This document shows, piece by piece, positions 56,249-64,000 of a stretch of DNA of 64,000 bases. A program made the translations under genes and the position numbers. The stretch's first letter is position 1. Every line of letters starts with the position of its first letter. The notes beneath the pieces were generated by a model. That model had not been told where the DNA came from, did no database searches, and worked only from the letters and a program-made list of their open reading frames with translations. The stretch is taken from the NCBI RefSeq assembly GCF_027622875.1, contig NZ_JAPZVP010000006.1:219799-283798 (forward strand). The letters run 5' to 3'. The DNA is from Glycomyces luteolus. GTDB taxonomy: Bacteria > Actinomycetota > Actinomycetes > Mycobacteriales > Micromonosporaceae.

Positions 56249-57605
56249 CGGCCGGCCTGCGCACGATCCGGCGCAGCTTCTCGAGGCGCTCGCCGATCTC
56301 GGCCTCGCGGCCGTGGCGGGTCGGCCGGTAGTAGTCGCGCCCGGCCACCACGTCGGGCGCGTACCGCTGCGGGACCACGCCGCGCGGATCGGCGTGCGGG
56401 TAGACGTACGCCTTGCCGTGGCCGAGGTCGCCGGCGCCCTTGTAATGGGCGTCGCGGAGATCGGCCGGGATCGGGCCGATCTTCCCTTGGCGCACATCGC
56501 GCATCGCCTCGTCGATCGCGGTGATGACCGCGTTCGACTTCGGGGCCGTGGCGAGGTGCGCGACCGCCTGGGCGAGGTTGATGCGGGCCTCGGGCAGGCC
56601 GATCCGCTCGACCGCCGTCGACGCGGCCGTGGCGGCCAGCAGCGCGGTCGGGTCGGCCATGCCGACGTCCTCGGAGGCGAAGACGACCAGGCGGCGGGCG
56701 ATGAACCGCGGGTCCTCCCCCGCCACGAGCATCCGCGCGAGGTAGTGCATCGCGGCGTCGACGTCGGAGCCGCGCAGGCTCTTGATGAAGGCGCTGGCGA
56801 CGTCGTAGTGGCCGTCGCCGTCGCGGTCGTAGCGGACCGCGGCGGTGTCGATGGCGGCCTCGACGACTGCGACGGTGATCTCGGGTTCGTTCCCGGCGGT
56901 GAGCGCGGCGGCTTCCAAGGCGGTCAACGCCTTCCGCGCGTCACCGGCGGCCGTGCGCACGAGGTGGTCGCGGGCCTCCTTCTCGAGGGTGACCGCACCG
57001 TTCAGGCCGCGTTCGTCCGCGACGGCGCGGTCGACGAGCTCGCCGATGTCGGCGGCGTCGAGCTCGCGGAGGGTGAGGAGCACGCAGCGGCTCACGAGCG
57101 GGGCGACCACGGAGAAGTAGGGGTTCTCGGTGGTGGCGGCCAGGAGCGTGATGGTGCGGTCCTCGACGGCGCCGAGCAGGGAGTCCTGCTGGGTCTTGGT
57201 GAAGCGGTGCACCTCGTCGATGAAGAGGATGGTCTGCGGGCCGCCGGTGCGGCGGATGCGGCGGGCCTCGTCGATCGCGGCGCGCACGTCCTTCACGCCG
57301 GAGTTCAGCGCGGACATGGCGCGGAAGCGCCGGTCCCCCGACTGGGCGACGAGGTGCGCGATGGTGGTCTTGCCGGAGCCGGGCGGGCCCCACAGGATCA
57401 CCGACAGCGGCTGGCGGCCCTCCACGACCTGGCGCAGCGGCGAACCGGCCCCGAGGAGGTGGTCCTGGCCCACGAGCTCGTCGAGCGCACGCGGGCGCAT
57501 CCGCACCGCGAGCGGCTCGTCGCCCGAGGCGGAGCCGGTGCCGAGGATCCCCGAGCCCTGCGGCTCGGGCGGCGGGGTGTTGTCGAACAAACCTGGAGCG
57601 TCCAT
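56238..57605 (-). CDS. rarA: Replication-associated recombination protein A (AAA+ ATPase)
   Basis: An AAA+ ATPase of the RarA/MgsA/WRNIP1 family acting at stalled replication forks. It has 455 residues from ATG 57605 ([14 protein letters not shown]); the frame extends upstream without coding sense. Walker A is GPPGSGKTT at 73-81, Walker B is [11 protein letters not shown], and sensor 1 lies in [13 protein letters not shown]. The C-terminal tetramerisation domain has [14 protein letters not shown] and GYVYPH-type end [19 protein letters not shown] lies just upstream. Confidence 0.96.
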   Translation of the reverse strand: MDAPGLFDNTPPPEPQGSGILGTGSASGDEPLAVRMRPRALDELVGQDHLLGAGSPLRQVVEGRQPLSVILWGPPGSGKTTIAHLVAQSGDRRFRAMSALNSGVKDVRAAIDEARRIRRTGGPQTILFIDEVHRFTKTQQDSLLGAVEDRTITLLAATTENPYFSVVAPLVSRCVLLTLRELDAADIGELVDRAVADERGLNGAVTLEKEARDHLVRTAAGDARKALTALEAAALTAGNEPEITVAVVEAAIDTAAVRYDRDGDGHYDVASAFIKSLRGSDVDAAMHYLARMLVAGEDPRFIARRLVVFASEDVGMADPTALLAATAASTAVERIGLPEARINLAQAVAHLATAPKSNAVITAIDEAMRDVRQGKIGPIPADLRDAHYKGAGDLGHGKAYVYPHADPRGVVPQRYAPDVVAGRDYYRPTRHGREAEIGERLEKLRRIVRRPADGD

Positions 57606-57788
57606 ATCCCCATGAGCGTAAGCCATCTGCATGAGCATTCCGCAGATCTGCGGCCGAACCACTCGACGCGGTCCGCTTCGCGCCGGCCCTCTGGATGATC
57701 GCGGCGAAGCCGCCCGCGGCCTCGCCATCGCCTGGAACGACCGGCAGGCCCCCCTCGAAAGAGGCCGAGCCGGTCGCCGAACAGGCGA

Positions 57789-57822
57789 AGGGCCGCCGCA
57801 CCGGTTTCGGTGCGGCGGCCCT
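57789..57822 (-). terminator. Terminator after the lipoprotein gene
   Basis: A perfect 14-bp stem (57789-57802 with 57809-57822) with a 6-nt loop, 13 nt past the stop at 57836. Confidence 0.85.
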
Positions 57823-57835
57823 GCTCGTCGCGGGA

Positions 57836-58720
57836 TTACATGCCGCCGAGGCCGGCGGTGAGCTCCTCGAAGTCGTGCAGGTTCGTCGACTCGGGGGCCT
57901 TGATGTCGTAGGTCCCGCCGATCTCGACGATCTCGCTGGTCATCGCCATGGTCATGCCCTCGATCTCGGGCATCTCCATGGTCATCGACTTGAGCAGGCC
58001 GTCATCGTCGAGGGTCACGGTGACCTCGGTGCCGTCGATCGCGGCGGCCGCGTCCGCGCCGCCCATCGAACCGGACAAGGCCGACATGGCCTCGGAGTCG
58101 GCGCTGAGGGTGCCGGTGAAGGTGTTGTCGCCGGTCTCCTCGACGTTCTCCAGCTCGGAGAGCATGAGTTCGGTCTGCTGCGCGAGGTCCATGCCGCCGT
58201 ACTGCGCGTAGACCTGGGCCATCTCCTCGTCCGAGGTGAGGTCCATGGTGAACCAGGCGTCCTCGCCGTAGCTCTCGGCCATGGCGTCGAACATGCCGCC
58301 GGTCATCTGCATGTACATGACCTTGTCGAAGACGACGGTCTCGGTGTGCATGTCGCCGAGCAGGCCGCCCATCATGGCCTCTTCCTCAGCGGTCATCGTC
58401 TCGCCCGAGGCCTCCATCATGGCGCCCATGAAGATGTCGGCGCTGGCCTGGGAGTTCTCGCCCTCGTACATGCCGGTCATGGCCATGAAGTCGACGCCGT
58501 CGACGGTCATGGTGGACTCCATCTTGTACGAGGAGCCGTTCAGGTTCTCGACGGAGGCGAGGACGGCTTCGCCGGGGCTGAGCGCGGCGGCCGCGCCCTC
58601 CTCAGCGGCGGTGGTCGCGTCTTCGGCGGGCTTCTCTTCGGCGCCGCAGGCGGCCAGGCCGAGGCCGAGTGCGGGGACGGCGAGCGCGCCGATCAGGCGG
58701 GTGGCAGTGCGGGAGGACAT
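57836..58720 (-). CDS. Putative lipoprotein with LppX/LprG-like fold
   Basis: A 294-residue secreted lipoprotein with a lipobox LGLAAC and acylated C25. It then has an Ala/Glu-rich linker and a domain with alternating hydrophobic strands ([41 protein letters not shown]) that recalls the LolA/LppX half-barrel. The protein is unusually methionine-rich. ATG 58720 has AGGAGCACCC upstream; the frame extending far upstream is a shadow of the next gene. A TATGCT -10 lies at 58762-58767. The ligand is unknown. Confidence 0.85.
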   Translation of the reverse strand: MSSRTATRLIGALAVPALGLGLAACGAEEKPAEDATTAAEEGAAAALSPGEAVLASVENLNGSSYKMESTMTVDGVDFMAMTGMYEGENSQASADIFMGAMMEASGETMTAEEEAMMGGLLGDMHTETVVFDKVMYMQMTGGMFDAMAESYGEDAWFTMDLTSDEEMAQVYAQYGGMDLAQQTELMLSELENVEETGDNTFTGTLSADSEAMSALSGSMGGADAAAAIDGTEVTVTLDDDGLLKSMTMEMPEIEGMTMAMTSEIVEIGGTYDIKAPESTNLHDFEELTAGLGGM

Positions 58721-58768
58721 GGGTGCTCCTGGGTTTCGGGGTGATCTGAGTTCCGTTTCAGAGCATAA

Positions 58769-58805
58769 GGGAGGGCCGCTACACCCAAGGTGCGGCGGCC
58801 CTCCC
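58769..58805 (-). terminator. Terminator after the GH43 gene
   Basis: An 11-bp perfect stem (58769-58779 with 58795-58805) around a 15-nt loop that has an inner ACC/GGT pair, 13 nt after the stop. Confidence 0.75.
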
Positions 58806-58818
58806 GATGACCGAATCG

Positions 58819-61041
58819 TTACCAGGCCGTTTGCAGCCGTTCGTACTCGGCGGCAGTGATCGGCAGCACCGTTCCGTGGCGCGGACTCGACGGCAGGTCG
58901 TAGTCGGCGACCGGCGTCCATTCGCCGGAGGCGAGGTCGGTGGTCTCGAACGGCACGTAGCCGCGGCCGCCGAACTCGTCGATGAACAGGTACCACTTGT
59001 CTTCCGTGTTGGACTTGAAGACCAGCGGCCCTTCGCCGGCGCTGATGGCGCCCGAGCCGACGCAATCGGCGAGGAACTGCCATTCGGCATCGGCCGCAAG
59101 GGAAGTGGCGGTCTCGGCGAGGATGAACTTGCCGCACGGGGTCGAGGCGGAGTTCGAGCGCTCGTCCTTGGTGAAGCGGTAGTACACGCCGTCCGACTCG
59201 ATCATGGTCGAGTCGATCGTCGAGTAGCCCTGGTCGACCCACACCTGGGCTTCGGAGAAGTTGACGAAGTCGCGGGTCGTCGCGTACATCATCCGGTGGT
59301 AGAAGCCCTCGGAGTGGTCCTCGGTGGTGAACAGCGGGGACGCCCAGTAGACGACGTAGGCGTTCTGCTCGGCGTCCCAGTAGGCCTCGGGTGCCCAAGT
59401 GGCGCCGGCGTTCTCGGGCGAGACCTCGACGAGGCGGCCTTCGCTCCAGTTCACCAGGTCGTCGGATTCCCAGACCATGATCGAGAGGCTGCCGTGGCGC
59501 TGCGCCCGGTTCCAGTCGCCGTTGCCGTTGATCTTGAGGTCGGTGGCGATGAGGAAGAACCGGTCGCCTTCGGGCGAGCGGATGAGGAACGGGTCGCGCA
59601 CGCCCTGCTCGCCCTGGTCGGAGGTGAGGATCGGCTGGGCGTCGTTCAGTTCGGTGAAGCTGAGCGGGTCGTTGCCGTCGCTGAGCGCCCCGTAGACCTG
59701 CTCGCCGGTGGGCGTGCCCTCGCCGGTGAAGTAGGTGAAGAAGTAGCCGGTGTAGTCGGCCTCGGCCGGGAGCGGCGGCACGGTGGCGGTGAACGTGAGC
59801 TTCTGCTTCACGTCGCCGCGCTCGACGATGGCCTTGAGCTTGACGGTGTAGGTCTCGCCGCCCGGCTCGGCGCGGTGCACCAGGCCGTCGTTGGAGATGA
59901 CCGCCCGGTTGTCGGACTTCCATTCGATCGCGGAGCCGTTGTCGCCCTCGGTCGGCAGGTCGATCGCCGAGCGCACGTCGTCGAGGTTCGGGATCGCGAT
60001 GGCGGCGGCGTCGAGGGCGACGGCCTCCTGGTCGTCGTATTCGGCGAGCACGGTCGCCGTGAAGTCGCGTTGCTCTTGCACAGAACCGAGGATAACGGTT
60101 GCCGTGAGGGTGACCGTCGCGTCGTCGGCGTCCATCGCCGGGCGGGTGACCGTGCCGTCGGTGCCGATCACACCGGGATCGCTAGATGCCCAAGTGATCT
60201 GGGAGCCGTTCGCGCCCCGGGTCGGCAGGTCGAGGTCGCCGGTGACGGCCGTCGTGTCGCCGAGGTCGATCGCGGCGGCGTCCTCGGCTGCCTTCTCGGC
60301 GCTGATGTGGGCGGCCTGCTCGCCGATCTCGGCGCCGGAGACCGCGCCGTCGTAGATCCGGAAGTCCGAGAAAGCGCCCTTGAAGAACCGGTCGCCGCTG
60401 TAGAGGGAGCGGCCGAGGTAGTTCGCGGTGGTCGCGCCCGCGCCGATGTCGCCGGGAGTGATGGTGACGGCCTCGTTGCGGGCCACTTCCTGGCCGTTGA
60501 GGTAGAGGACGGCGGTGCCGCCTTCGAGGGTGTAGGCGAGGTGGTTCCACGTGCCCCGGGCGAGGTTCTGGCCGGTCGAGGCGTTCTGCTCGCAGGTCCA
60601 GTGGCAGGTGGAGATCGAGGTCCGGTAGCCGTTGCCGGTGGTGAAGAGGTAGCCGTTCCCCCAGGAGCCGCTGGAGTTGCCGAGGCCGTAGATGAAGTAC
60701 GGGCTGGCCTGGTCGGGCTCGATGTAGACCTCGGCGGTCACCGTGACCGCGTCGAGGCCCGCGAGGAGGTCGTCGGGCAGCTCGACGTAGTCGTCGACGC
60801 CGTCGAGGTGGAGGCCCTCGTTCCAGGTGCCGCCGCCGACGAGGGTGCCGTCGCGGCCGTTCCCGGACGCGTCGGCGACGACGCTGCCGGTCGTCTCGTC
60901 GAACTGGTACCAGAGGAGCGGACCGTCGGCTGGGGCGGCTACCGCCGCCGAGGCCGGAAGCGCCACTGCCGCAATGGCAACGAGGGCGCCGATGAATCGT
61001 TGAGACGTCACTGTCCAACCAATCTTCGCTCGAACGATCAT
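58819..61041 (-). CDS. Secreted LamG-aBig2-GH43 glycoside hydrolase
   Basis: A 740-residue secreted enzyme. It has a signal peptide (cleavage near AVAA, residue 35), then a LamG/concanavalin-like carbohydrate-binding domain (about 36-240), two atrophied bacterial Ig domains (about 250-325 and 345-420, each with PT-G-NGS-I-W), and a C-terminal GH43 five-blade propeller. The GH43 triad is visible: D483 (RDPFL), D610 (TIDSTM) and E670 (GEGP), plus WAPE. It probably removes xylose or arabinose residues from plant polysaccharide; the exact specificity is not readable. ATG 61041 lacks a clear ribosome binding site; GTG 61011 is a fallback. Confidence 0.92.
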   Translation of the reverse strand: MIVRAKIGWTVTSQRFIGALVAIAAVALPASAAVAAPADGPLLWYQFDETTGSVVADASGNGRDGTLVGGGTWNEGLHLDGVDDYVELPDDLLAGLDAVTVTAEVYIEPDQASPYFIYGLGNSSGSWGNGYLFTTGNGYRTSISTCHWTCEQNASTGQNLARGTWNHLAYTLEGGTAVLYLNGQEVARNEAVTITPGDIGAGATTANYLGRSLYSGDRFFKGAFSDFRIYDGAVSGAEIGEQAAHISAEKAAEDAAAIDLGDTTAVTGDLDLPTRGANGSQITWASSDPGVIGTDGTVTRPAMDADDATVTLTATVILGSVQEQRDFTATVLAEYDDQEAVALDAAAIAIPNLDDVRSAIDLPTEGDNGSAIEWKSDNRAVISNDGLVHRAEPGGETYTVKLKAIVERGDVKQKLTFTATVPPLPAEADYTGYFFTYFTGEGTPTGEQVYGALSDGNDPLSFTELNDAQPILTSDQGEQGVRDPFLIRSPEGDRFFLIATDLKINGNGDWNRAQRHGSLSIMVWESDDLVNWSEGRLVEVSPENAGATWAPEAYWDAEQNAYVVYWASPLFTTEDHSEGFYHRMMYATTRDFVNFSEAQVWVDQGYSTIDSTMIESDGVYYRFTKDERSNSASTPCGKFILAETATSLAADAEWQFLADCVGSGAISAGEGPLVFKSNTEDKWYLFIDEFGGRGYVPFETTDLASGEWTPVADYDLPSSPRHGTVLPITAAEYERLQTAW

Positions 61042-61086
61042 GCAGGTGGGAATCTGCGTGATCGGTAACCGTGAGGGGTTGGGCCC

Positions 61087-61115
61087 AGCTTATTCCAACC
61101 ATCGACATAAGTGAA
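61087..61115 (-). promoter_or_regulatory. Candidate GH43 promoter
   Basis: TTCACT (61110-61115, minus strand), 17-nt spacer, TAAGCT (61087-61092), 46 nt before the GH43 ATG. Confidence 0.45.
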
Positions 61116-61203
61116 CATGCCAACGTCACGATTCTCGATCAATTTCGGCGATTCCGGCCGTCTGGACATCCGTCCCCATTCGCGCTTACGATGGCAATTA
61201 GAT

Positions 61204-61221
61204 TGATATACCTCTATATCA
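61204..61221 (+). promoter_or_regulatory. Palindromic operator candidate before the sugar dehydrogenase
   Basis: TGATATA-CCTC-TATATCA, a perfect 7-bp inverted repeat with a 4-nt spacer, in an AT-rich patch 49 nt before the sugar dehydrogenase ATG. It lies in the divergent GH43/dehydrogenase spacer and could control either gene. TATATC within it may also serve as a -10. Confidence 0.5.
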
Positions 61222-61269
61222 TCATTTCTTCGCTTTCTTACCCGGCACCAAGAGAGACAAGGAGCATCC

Positions 61270-62340
61270 ATGCGACGCAGACTCCCCGCCATCGGCGCGG
61301 CGGTCGCGGGACTGGCCCTGGCCGTCGGCACCGCCACGGCATCAGCCCAGGAGGGCCCCGAGATCGAACCCCTCCAGGACCCCGCCTTCGACTTCAACAC
61401 CGGCGACACCGTCGCCACCGGACTCGCCATCCCGTGGGGGCTCGGATTCCTCCCCGACGGATCGGGGATCGTGGCCGAACGCAACTCCGGCGACGTGCTG
61501 CGCATCGGCACCGACGCCGACCCGGTGGTCCTCGGGAACCTCGAGGTCGTGGGCGGCACCAGCCAGTTCGACGAGCGCGGACTCCTGGGCCTGGCGGTCT
61601 CGCCCACGTTCGCGACCGACGGATGGGTCTACGCGTACATCTCGACCGAGGAGGACAACCGGGTCGTGCGCTTCCACCTCGACACCTTCGATCCGGAGCC
61701 GGTGGTCACCGGGATCCCCTCCGCGCTCAACCACAACGGCGGGCGGCTGGCCTTCGGTCCGGACGGCAAGCTCTACATCACCACCGGCGACGCGAACGAC
61801 ACGGCGAACGCGCAGGACCTCGAGAGCCTCGGCGGAAAGATCCTGCGCGCCAACGCGGACGGGTCGGTGCCCGAGGACAACCCGATCGAAGGCTCGATGG
61901 TCTACACCTACGGGCACCGGAACGTGCAGGGCCTCTCGTGGGGCCCGGACGGCGAGATGTACGCGACCGAGTTCGGTCAGAATACCTGGGACGAGCTCAA
62001 CCGCATCGAACCCGGGGCGAACTACGGCTGGCCCGAGGTCGAAGGCACCGGCGGCGATCCTGAGTACGTCGACCCGCTGGTCACCTGGACCACCGCCGAG
62101 GCCTCACCTTCGGGGGGCGAGGTCGTCGGCGACACCATGTACATCGGAGCACTGCGAGGCCAGCGCTTGTGGACGGTGCCGGTGAGCGGCGGCGAGGCGG
62201 GCGAACCGGTCGCGGTCCTGGAAGGCGAACTCGGCCGCATCCGCACGGTCGAACTGGGCCCGGACGGCTGGCTGTGGGTGACCACGTCGAACGGCGGCGG
62301 CCAGGACAAGGTGGTGCGGTACCGGCCGATCGGCGATTGA
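61270..62340 (+). CDS. Secreted PQQ-type sugar dehydrogenase (glucose/sorbosone dehydrogenase family)
   Basis: A 356-residue secreted beta-propeller of the soluble glucose dehydrogenase family. It has a signal peptide of about 26 residues (cleavage near ATASA). The propeller shows GLAIPWGLGFLPDG, ERGLLGLAVSP, the conserved NHNGGRLAFGPDGKLYITTGD with H155, KILRANADGSVPEDNP, YGHRNVQGLSW and EFG-N-WDELN-I-PGANYGWP. AAGGAGCATCC precedes the ATG. The cofactor is PQQ by family; whether the organism makes or imports PQQ is not shown here. It is divergent from GH43, which suggests extracellular sugar use. Confidence 0.92.
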   Translation: MRRRLPAIGAAVAGLALAVGTATASAQEGPEIEPLQDPAFDFNTGDTVATGLAIPWGLGFLPDGSGIVAERNSGDVLRIGTDADPVVLGNLEVVGGTSQFDERGLLGLAVSPTFATDGWVYAYISTEEDNRVVRFHLDTFDPEPVVTGIPSALNHNGGRLAFGPDGKLYITTGDANDTANAQDLESLGGKILRANADGSVPEDNPIEGSMVYTYGHRNVQGLSWGPDGEMYATEFGQNTWDELNRIEPGANYGWPEVEGTGGDPEYVDPLVTWTTAEASPSGGEVVGDTMYIGALRGQRLWTVPVSGGEAGEPVAVLEGELGRIRTVELGPDGWLWVTTSNGGGQDKVVRYRPIGD

Positions 62341-62349
62341 TCGAACTGA

Positions 62350-62380
62350 ACCGACCCCCGCGCGGTGCGCGGGGATCGGT
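62350..62380. terminator. Bidirectional terminator between sugar dehydrogenase and kinase
   Basis: CCCCGCGC/GCGCGGGG (8 bp) with 3-nt loop, extended by ACCGA/TCGGT past one mismatch, between the convergent genes. Confidence 0.8.
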
Positions 62381-62407
62381 TGCGCCCCTTACAGAATCAT
62401 TCCGAAG

Positions 62408-63778
62408 CTACGGGTTGTCGCTCGCTTCCGTAGTCGGAGAGCCCGTGTTGTCCGGCGGTGTGGTTTCATCATCGGGCTGACTCGTCTCGGTGTCCGGAGA
62501 GGAGGTCTCAGAATCCGGCGATGAAGTCTCCGTATCCGGCGTCGAGGGCGTCTCGCTGGGCGTCTCGGAGGTCTCCTCCTCGGTGGACGGTTCCCAGTTC
62601 GAATCGTCGTCATCGTCCTCGGTCGACTCCTCCTCGGTAGGCGAGGGCGACTCGGAAGTCTGAACGGATGACGTGGACGGCTCAGGAGTCTTGATCTGGC
62701 CAGGTGTGCCGTTTCGGTCGTCGAGCCAGATGAGCAGGCCGATGAGGGCCAGGATCACGACCACGGACGCAGTGATGATCCACGGTGCGGCGCTGCGCTT
62801 CTCCTCTTCCTGCGCCATCGCGCCGGTGGGCTGCTCGGCGGTGTTGCCGCCTCCGGCGAGGCCGGCGCCGAGGAGGGCGGTCTGGTCCGAGCCGAAGTAC
62901 TGGGCCTGCTGGCCGTCGGGCGGGGTCGTCGGCGCGACGGGGATGCCGCCGGTGACGACGCGGCCTTCGCGGGCGGAGCGGGCCATCTCGGCGGCCGAGG
63001 TGTAGCGGGCGCGCGGGTCCTTCTGGAGCGCCTGGAGGACGACTTGGGCGACCCCGGCGGGGATCTCGCGGGAGAGCGGCGGTGGGGCCTGGGTCATGTG
63101 GCCGTTCATGACCGCGACGGGCGTGTCGGAGACGAACGGCGGGCGGCCCATGAGCGCTTCGTAAGCGACGATGCCGAGCGAGTAGAGGTCGCTGGCCCCG
63201 GTGAGCTCGGCGCCGTTGAGCTGCTCGGGAGAGGCGTAAGCGAGCGTTCCCATGACGGTGCCGGTCTCGGTGAGGCCGGAGGCGCCGCGAGCGGCGGAGA
63301 TGCCGAAGTCGACGATCTTGGCAGCCCCGGTCTCCTCGTCGACGAGGAGGTTGGCGGGCTTGACGTCGCGGTGGATGATGTCGTGGCGGTGCGCGGTCTC
63401 GAGGGCGTCGGCGGCGGCTGCGACGATGCTCATGACCTCGGCGGGGGGCAGGGTGCCGCGGTCGCGGAGGATCTCGGCGAGCGAGCGGCCGCGCACGAGT
63501 TCCATGATGAGGTAGGAGACTTCGCCGTCGTCGTTGGTCTCTTCGCCGTAGTCGTAGAGCGCGACGATGCCCGGCGACTGGAGGGCCGCGACGGCGCGGG
63601 CCTCGAGCTGGAAGCGGGTGCGGAACTTGTCGTTGCTCGACAGTCCAGCGTGGAGGATCTTGATGGCCACGGTGCGGCCGAGCCGGGTATCGGTGCCCTT
63701 CCAGACCTCCCCCATACCGCCCGCGGCAATCCGCTCATCCAATCGATAGCGACCCGCCACCAAGGTCCCGCTCTGCAC
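62408..63778 (-). CDS. Transmembrane Ser/Thr protein kinase (PknB-like, no PASTA domains)
   Basis: A eukaryotic-type Ser/Thr kinase of 456 residues. The glycine-rich loop is AAGGMGEVW, ATP lysine K40, HRDVKPANLL carries D138 and N143, and the magnesium aspartate is D157 (DFGIS). A transmembrane helix lies at about 332-352. The extracellular tail (about 353-456) has no PASTA fold; it is Ser/Thr/Pro/Glu-rich, with repeated SSPDTET-type units and a run of Asp. The GTG start 63778 has AGGAGCGGG upstream. Substrates are unknown. Confidence 0.93.
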   Translation of the reverse strand: MQSGTLVAGRYRLDERIAAGGMGEVWKGTDTRLGRTVAIKILHAGLSSNDKFRTRFQLEARAVAALQSPGIVALYDYGEETNDDGEVSYLIMELVRGRSLAEILRDRGTLPPAEVMSIVAAAADALETAHRHDIIHRDVKPANLLVDEETGAAKIVDFGISAARGASGLTETGTVMGTLAYASPEQLNGAELTGASDLYSLGIVAYEALMGRPPFVSDTPVAVMNGHMTQAPPPLSREIPAGVAQVVLQALQKDPRARYTSAAEMARSAREGRVVTGGIPVAPTTPPDGQQAQYFGSDQTALLGAGLAGGGNTAEQPTGAMAQEEEKRSAAPWIITASVVVILALIGLLIWLDDRNGTPGQIKTPEPSTSSVQTSESPSPTEEESTEDDDDDSNWEPSTEEETSETPSETPSTPDTETSSPDSETSSPDTETSQPDDETTPPDNTGSPTTEASDNP

Positions 63779-63832
63779 GTCGAACCCGCTCCTCTTACTC
63801 CTGCATCGGCCGGATGTTACATATAGCAGCCG

Positions 63833-64000
63833 TCAGCGGTCCGCGGCGGCCGCCTTCACGGACTCCTGCCAGTCGGAATTGGCTGAGGGGCAACCGGGCA
63901 CGCATCGAACGAACGGCGGCCCGGGCCGGAGGCCCCGGCCGCCCCCGACGACAGCGTTGGGCGAACCGGCGACCGCCGCGGGTCCCCCTTCCGCGTGCGG
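63833..64000 (-). CDS. Possible C-terminal end of a gene entering from the right edge
   Basis: One minus-strand frame is open from the window end to TGA at 63833-63835 (56 codons), ending SANSDWQESVKAAAADR. The final stretch looks protein-like. The earlier part (VVGGGRGLRPGPPF) is low complexity and could be chance in DNA this GC-rich. It lies 54 nt upstream of the kinase on the same strand. No family can be named. Confidence 0.3.
   Translation of the reverse strand, partial: PHAEGGPAAVAGSPNAVVGGGRGLRPGPPFVRCVPGCPSANSDWQESVKAAAADR

Noticed and set aside
61028..61039. TCGCTCGAACGA near-palindrome at the GH43 start
   Set aside because: Only 10 of 12 bases are symmetric and it overlaps the start codon; it is likely chance in GC-rich DNA.

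Overview
This is a very GC-rich actinobacterial chromosome segment with actinobacterial hallmark genes: RbpA, WhiA, OpcA and an HspR-like MerR regulator. It also has two classic actinobacterial gene orders: tkt-tal-(pgi)-zwf-opcA-pgl ... secG-tpiA-pgk-gap-whiA-yvcK-rapZ-uvrC, and aroE-mltG-ruvX-alaS-...-rarA. Gene content suggests Micromonosporales or Glycomycetales relatives, but that placement is an impression, not a proof. No tRNA, rRNA, insertion sequence, prophage or CRISPR array was seen.

Layout. (1) 1-17541, all minus strand: four tandem DUF4132 proteins feeding into a tightly overlapped MoxR AAA+ ATPase / DUF5682 / VWA / SWIM zinc-finger cluster. The SWIM gene runs off the left edge. 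This is the least understood and most interesting block. (2) 17646-26926: ctaB (heme O synthase) divergent from a plus-strand pentose-phosphate operon tkt-tal-pgi-zwf-opcA-pgl. (3) 27061-30214: rbpA, a medium-chain dehydrogenase, a small Cys-rich protein, hsp20 divergent from an hspR-like regulator, and secG. (4) 30435-38593: tpiA-pgk-gap, then whiA, yvcK, rapZ and uvrC. (5) 38631-39662: a RIO-family kinase preceded by a 20-residue leader peptide and an attenuator-like set of RNA hairpins. (6) 39779-46089: one ABC ATPase followed by three consecutive pairs of ABC-2 permeases. A decayed Phd/VapC-type toxin-antitoxin locus sits between the second and third pairs. (7) 46140-49402: a twice-repeated two-gene unit (small membrane-anchored protein plus HTTM/VKGC-like membrane protein) behind a DCC-family thiol oxidoreductase. 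(8) 49441-57605: aroE, mltG, ruvX, alaS, two membrane-anchored helpers, a hypothetical protein and rarA. (9) 57836-64000: a lipoprotein, a secreted GH43 glycosidase, a PQQ-type sugar dehydrogenase, a Ser/Thr kinase and the end of a possible further gene.

How parts work together. Blocks 2 and 4 are central carbon metabolism with YvcK/RapZ-type regulators beside it. The hsp20/hspR pair and rbpA are stress and transcription functions. Block 1 resembles computationally predicted MoxR-VWA chaperone/conflict systems, but what the four DUF4132 paralogs do there cannot be read from sequence.

Regulatory structure readable directly from the DNA includes: a shared promoter element upstream of two DUF4132 genes; promoter-like hexamers exactly 6 nt before several start codons (leaderless mRNAs likely); palindromes before secG, gap, rapZ and the sugar dehydrogenase; and about a dozen strong terminator hairpins. 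Many long open frames antisense to real genes are GC-bias shadows and were left out.
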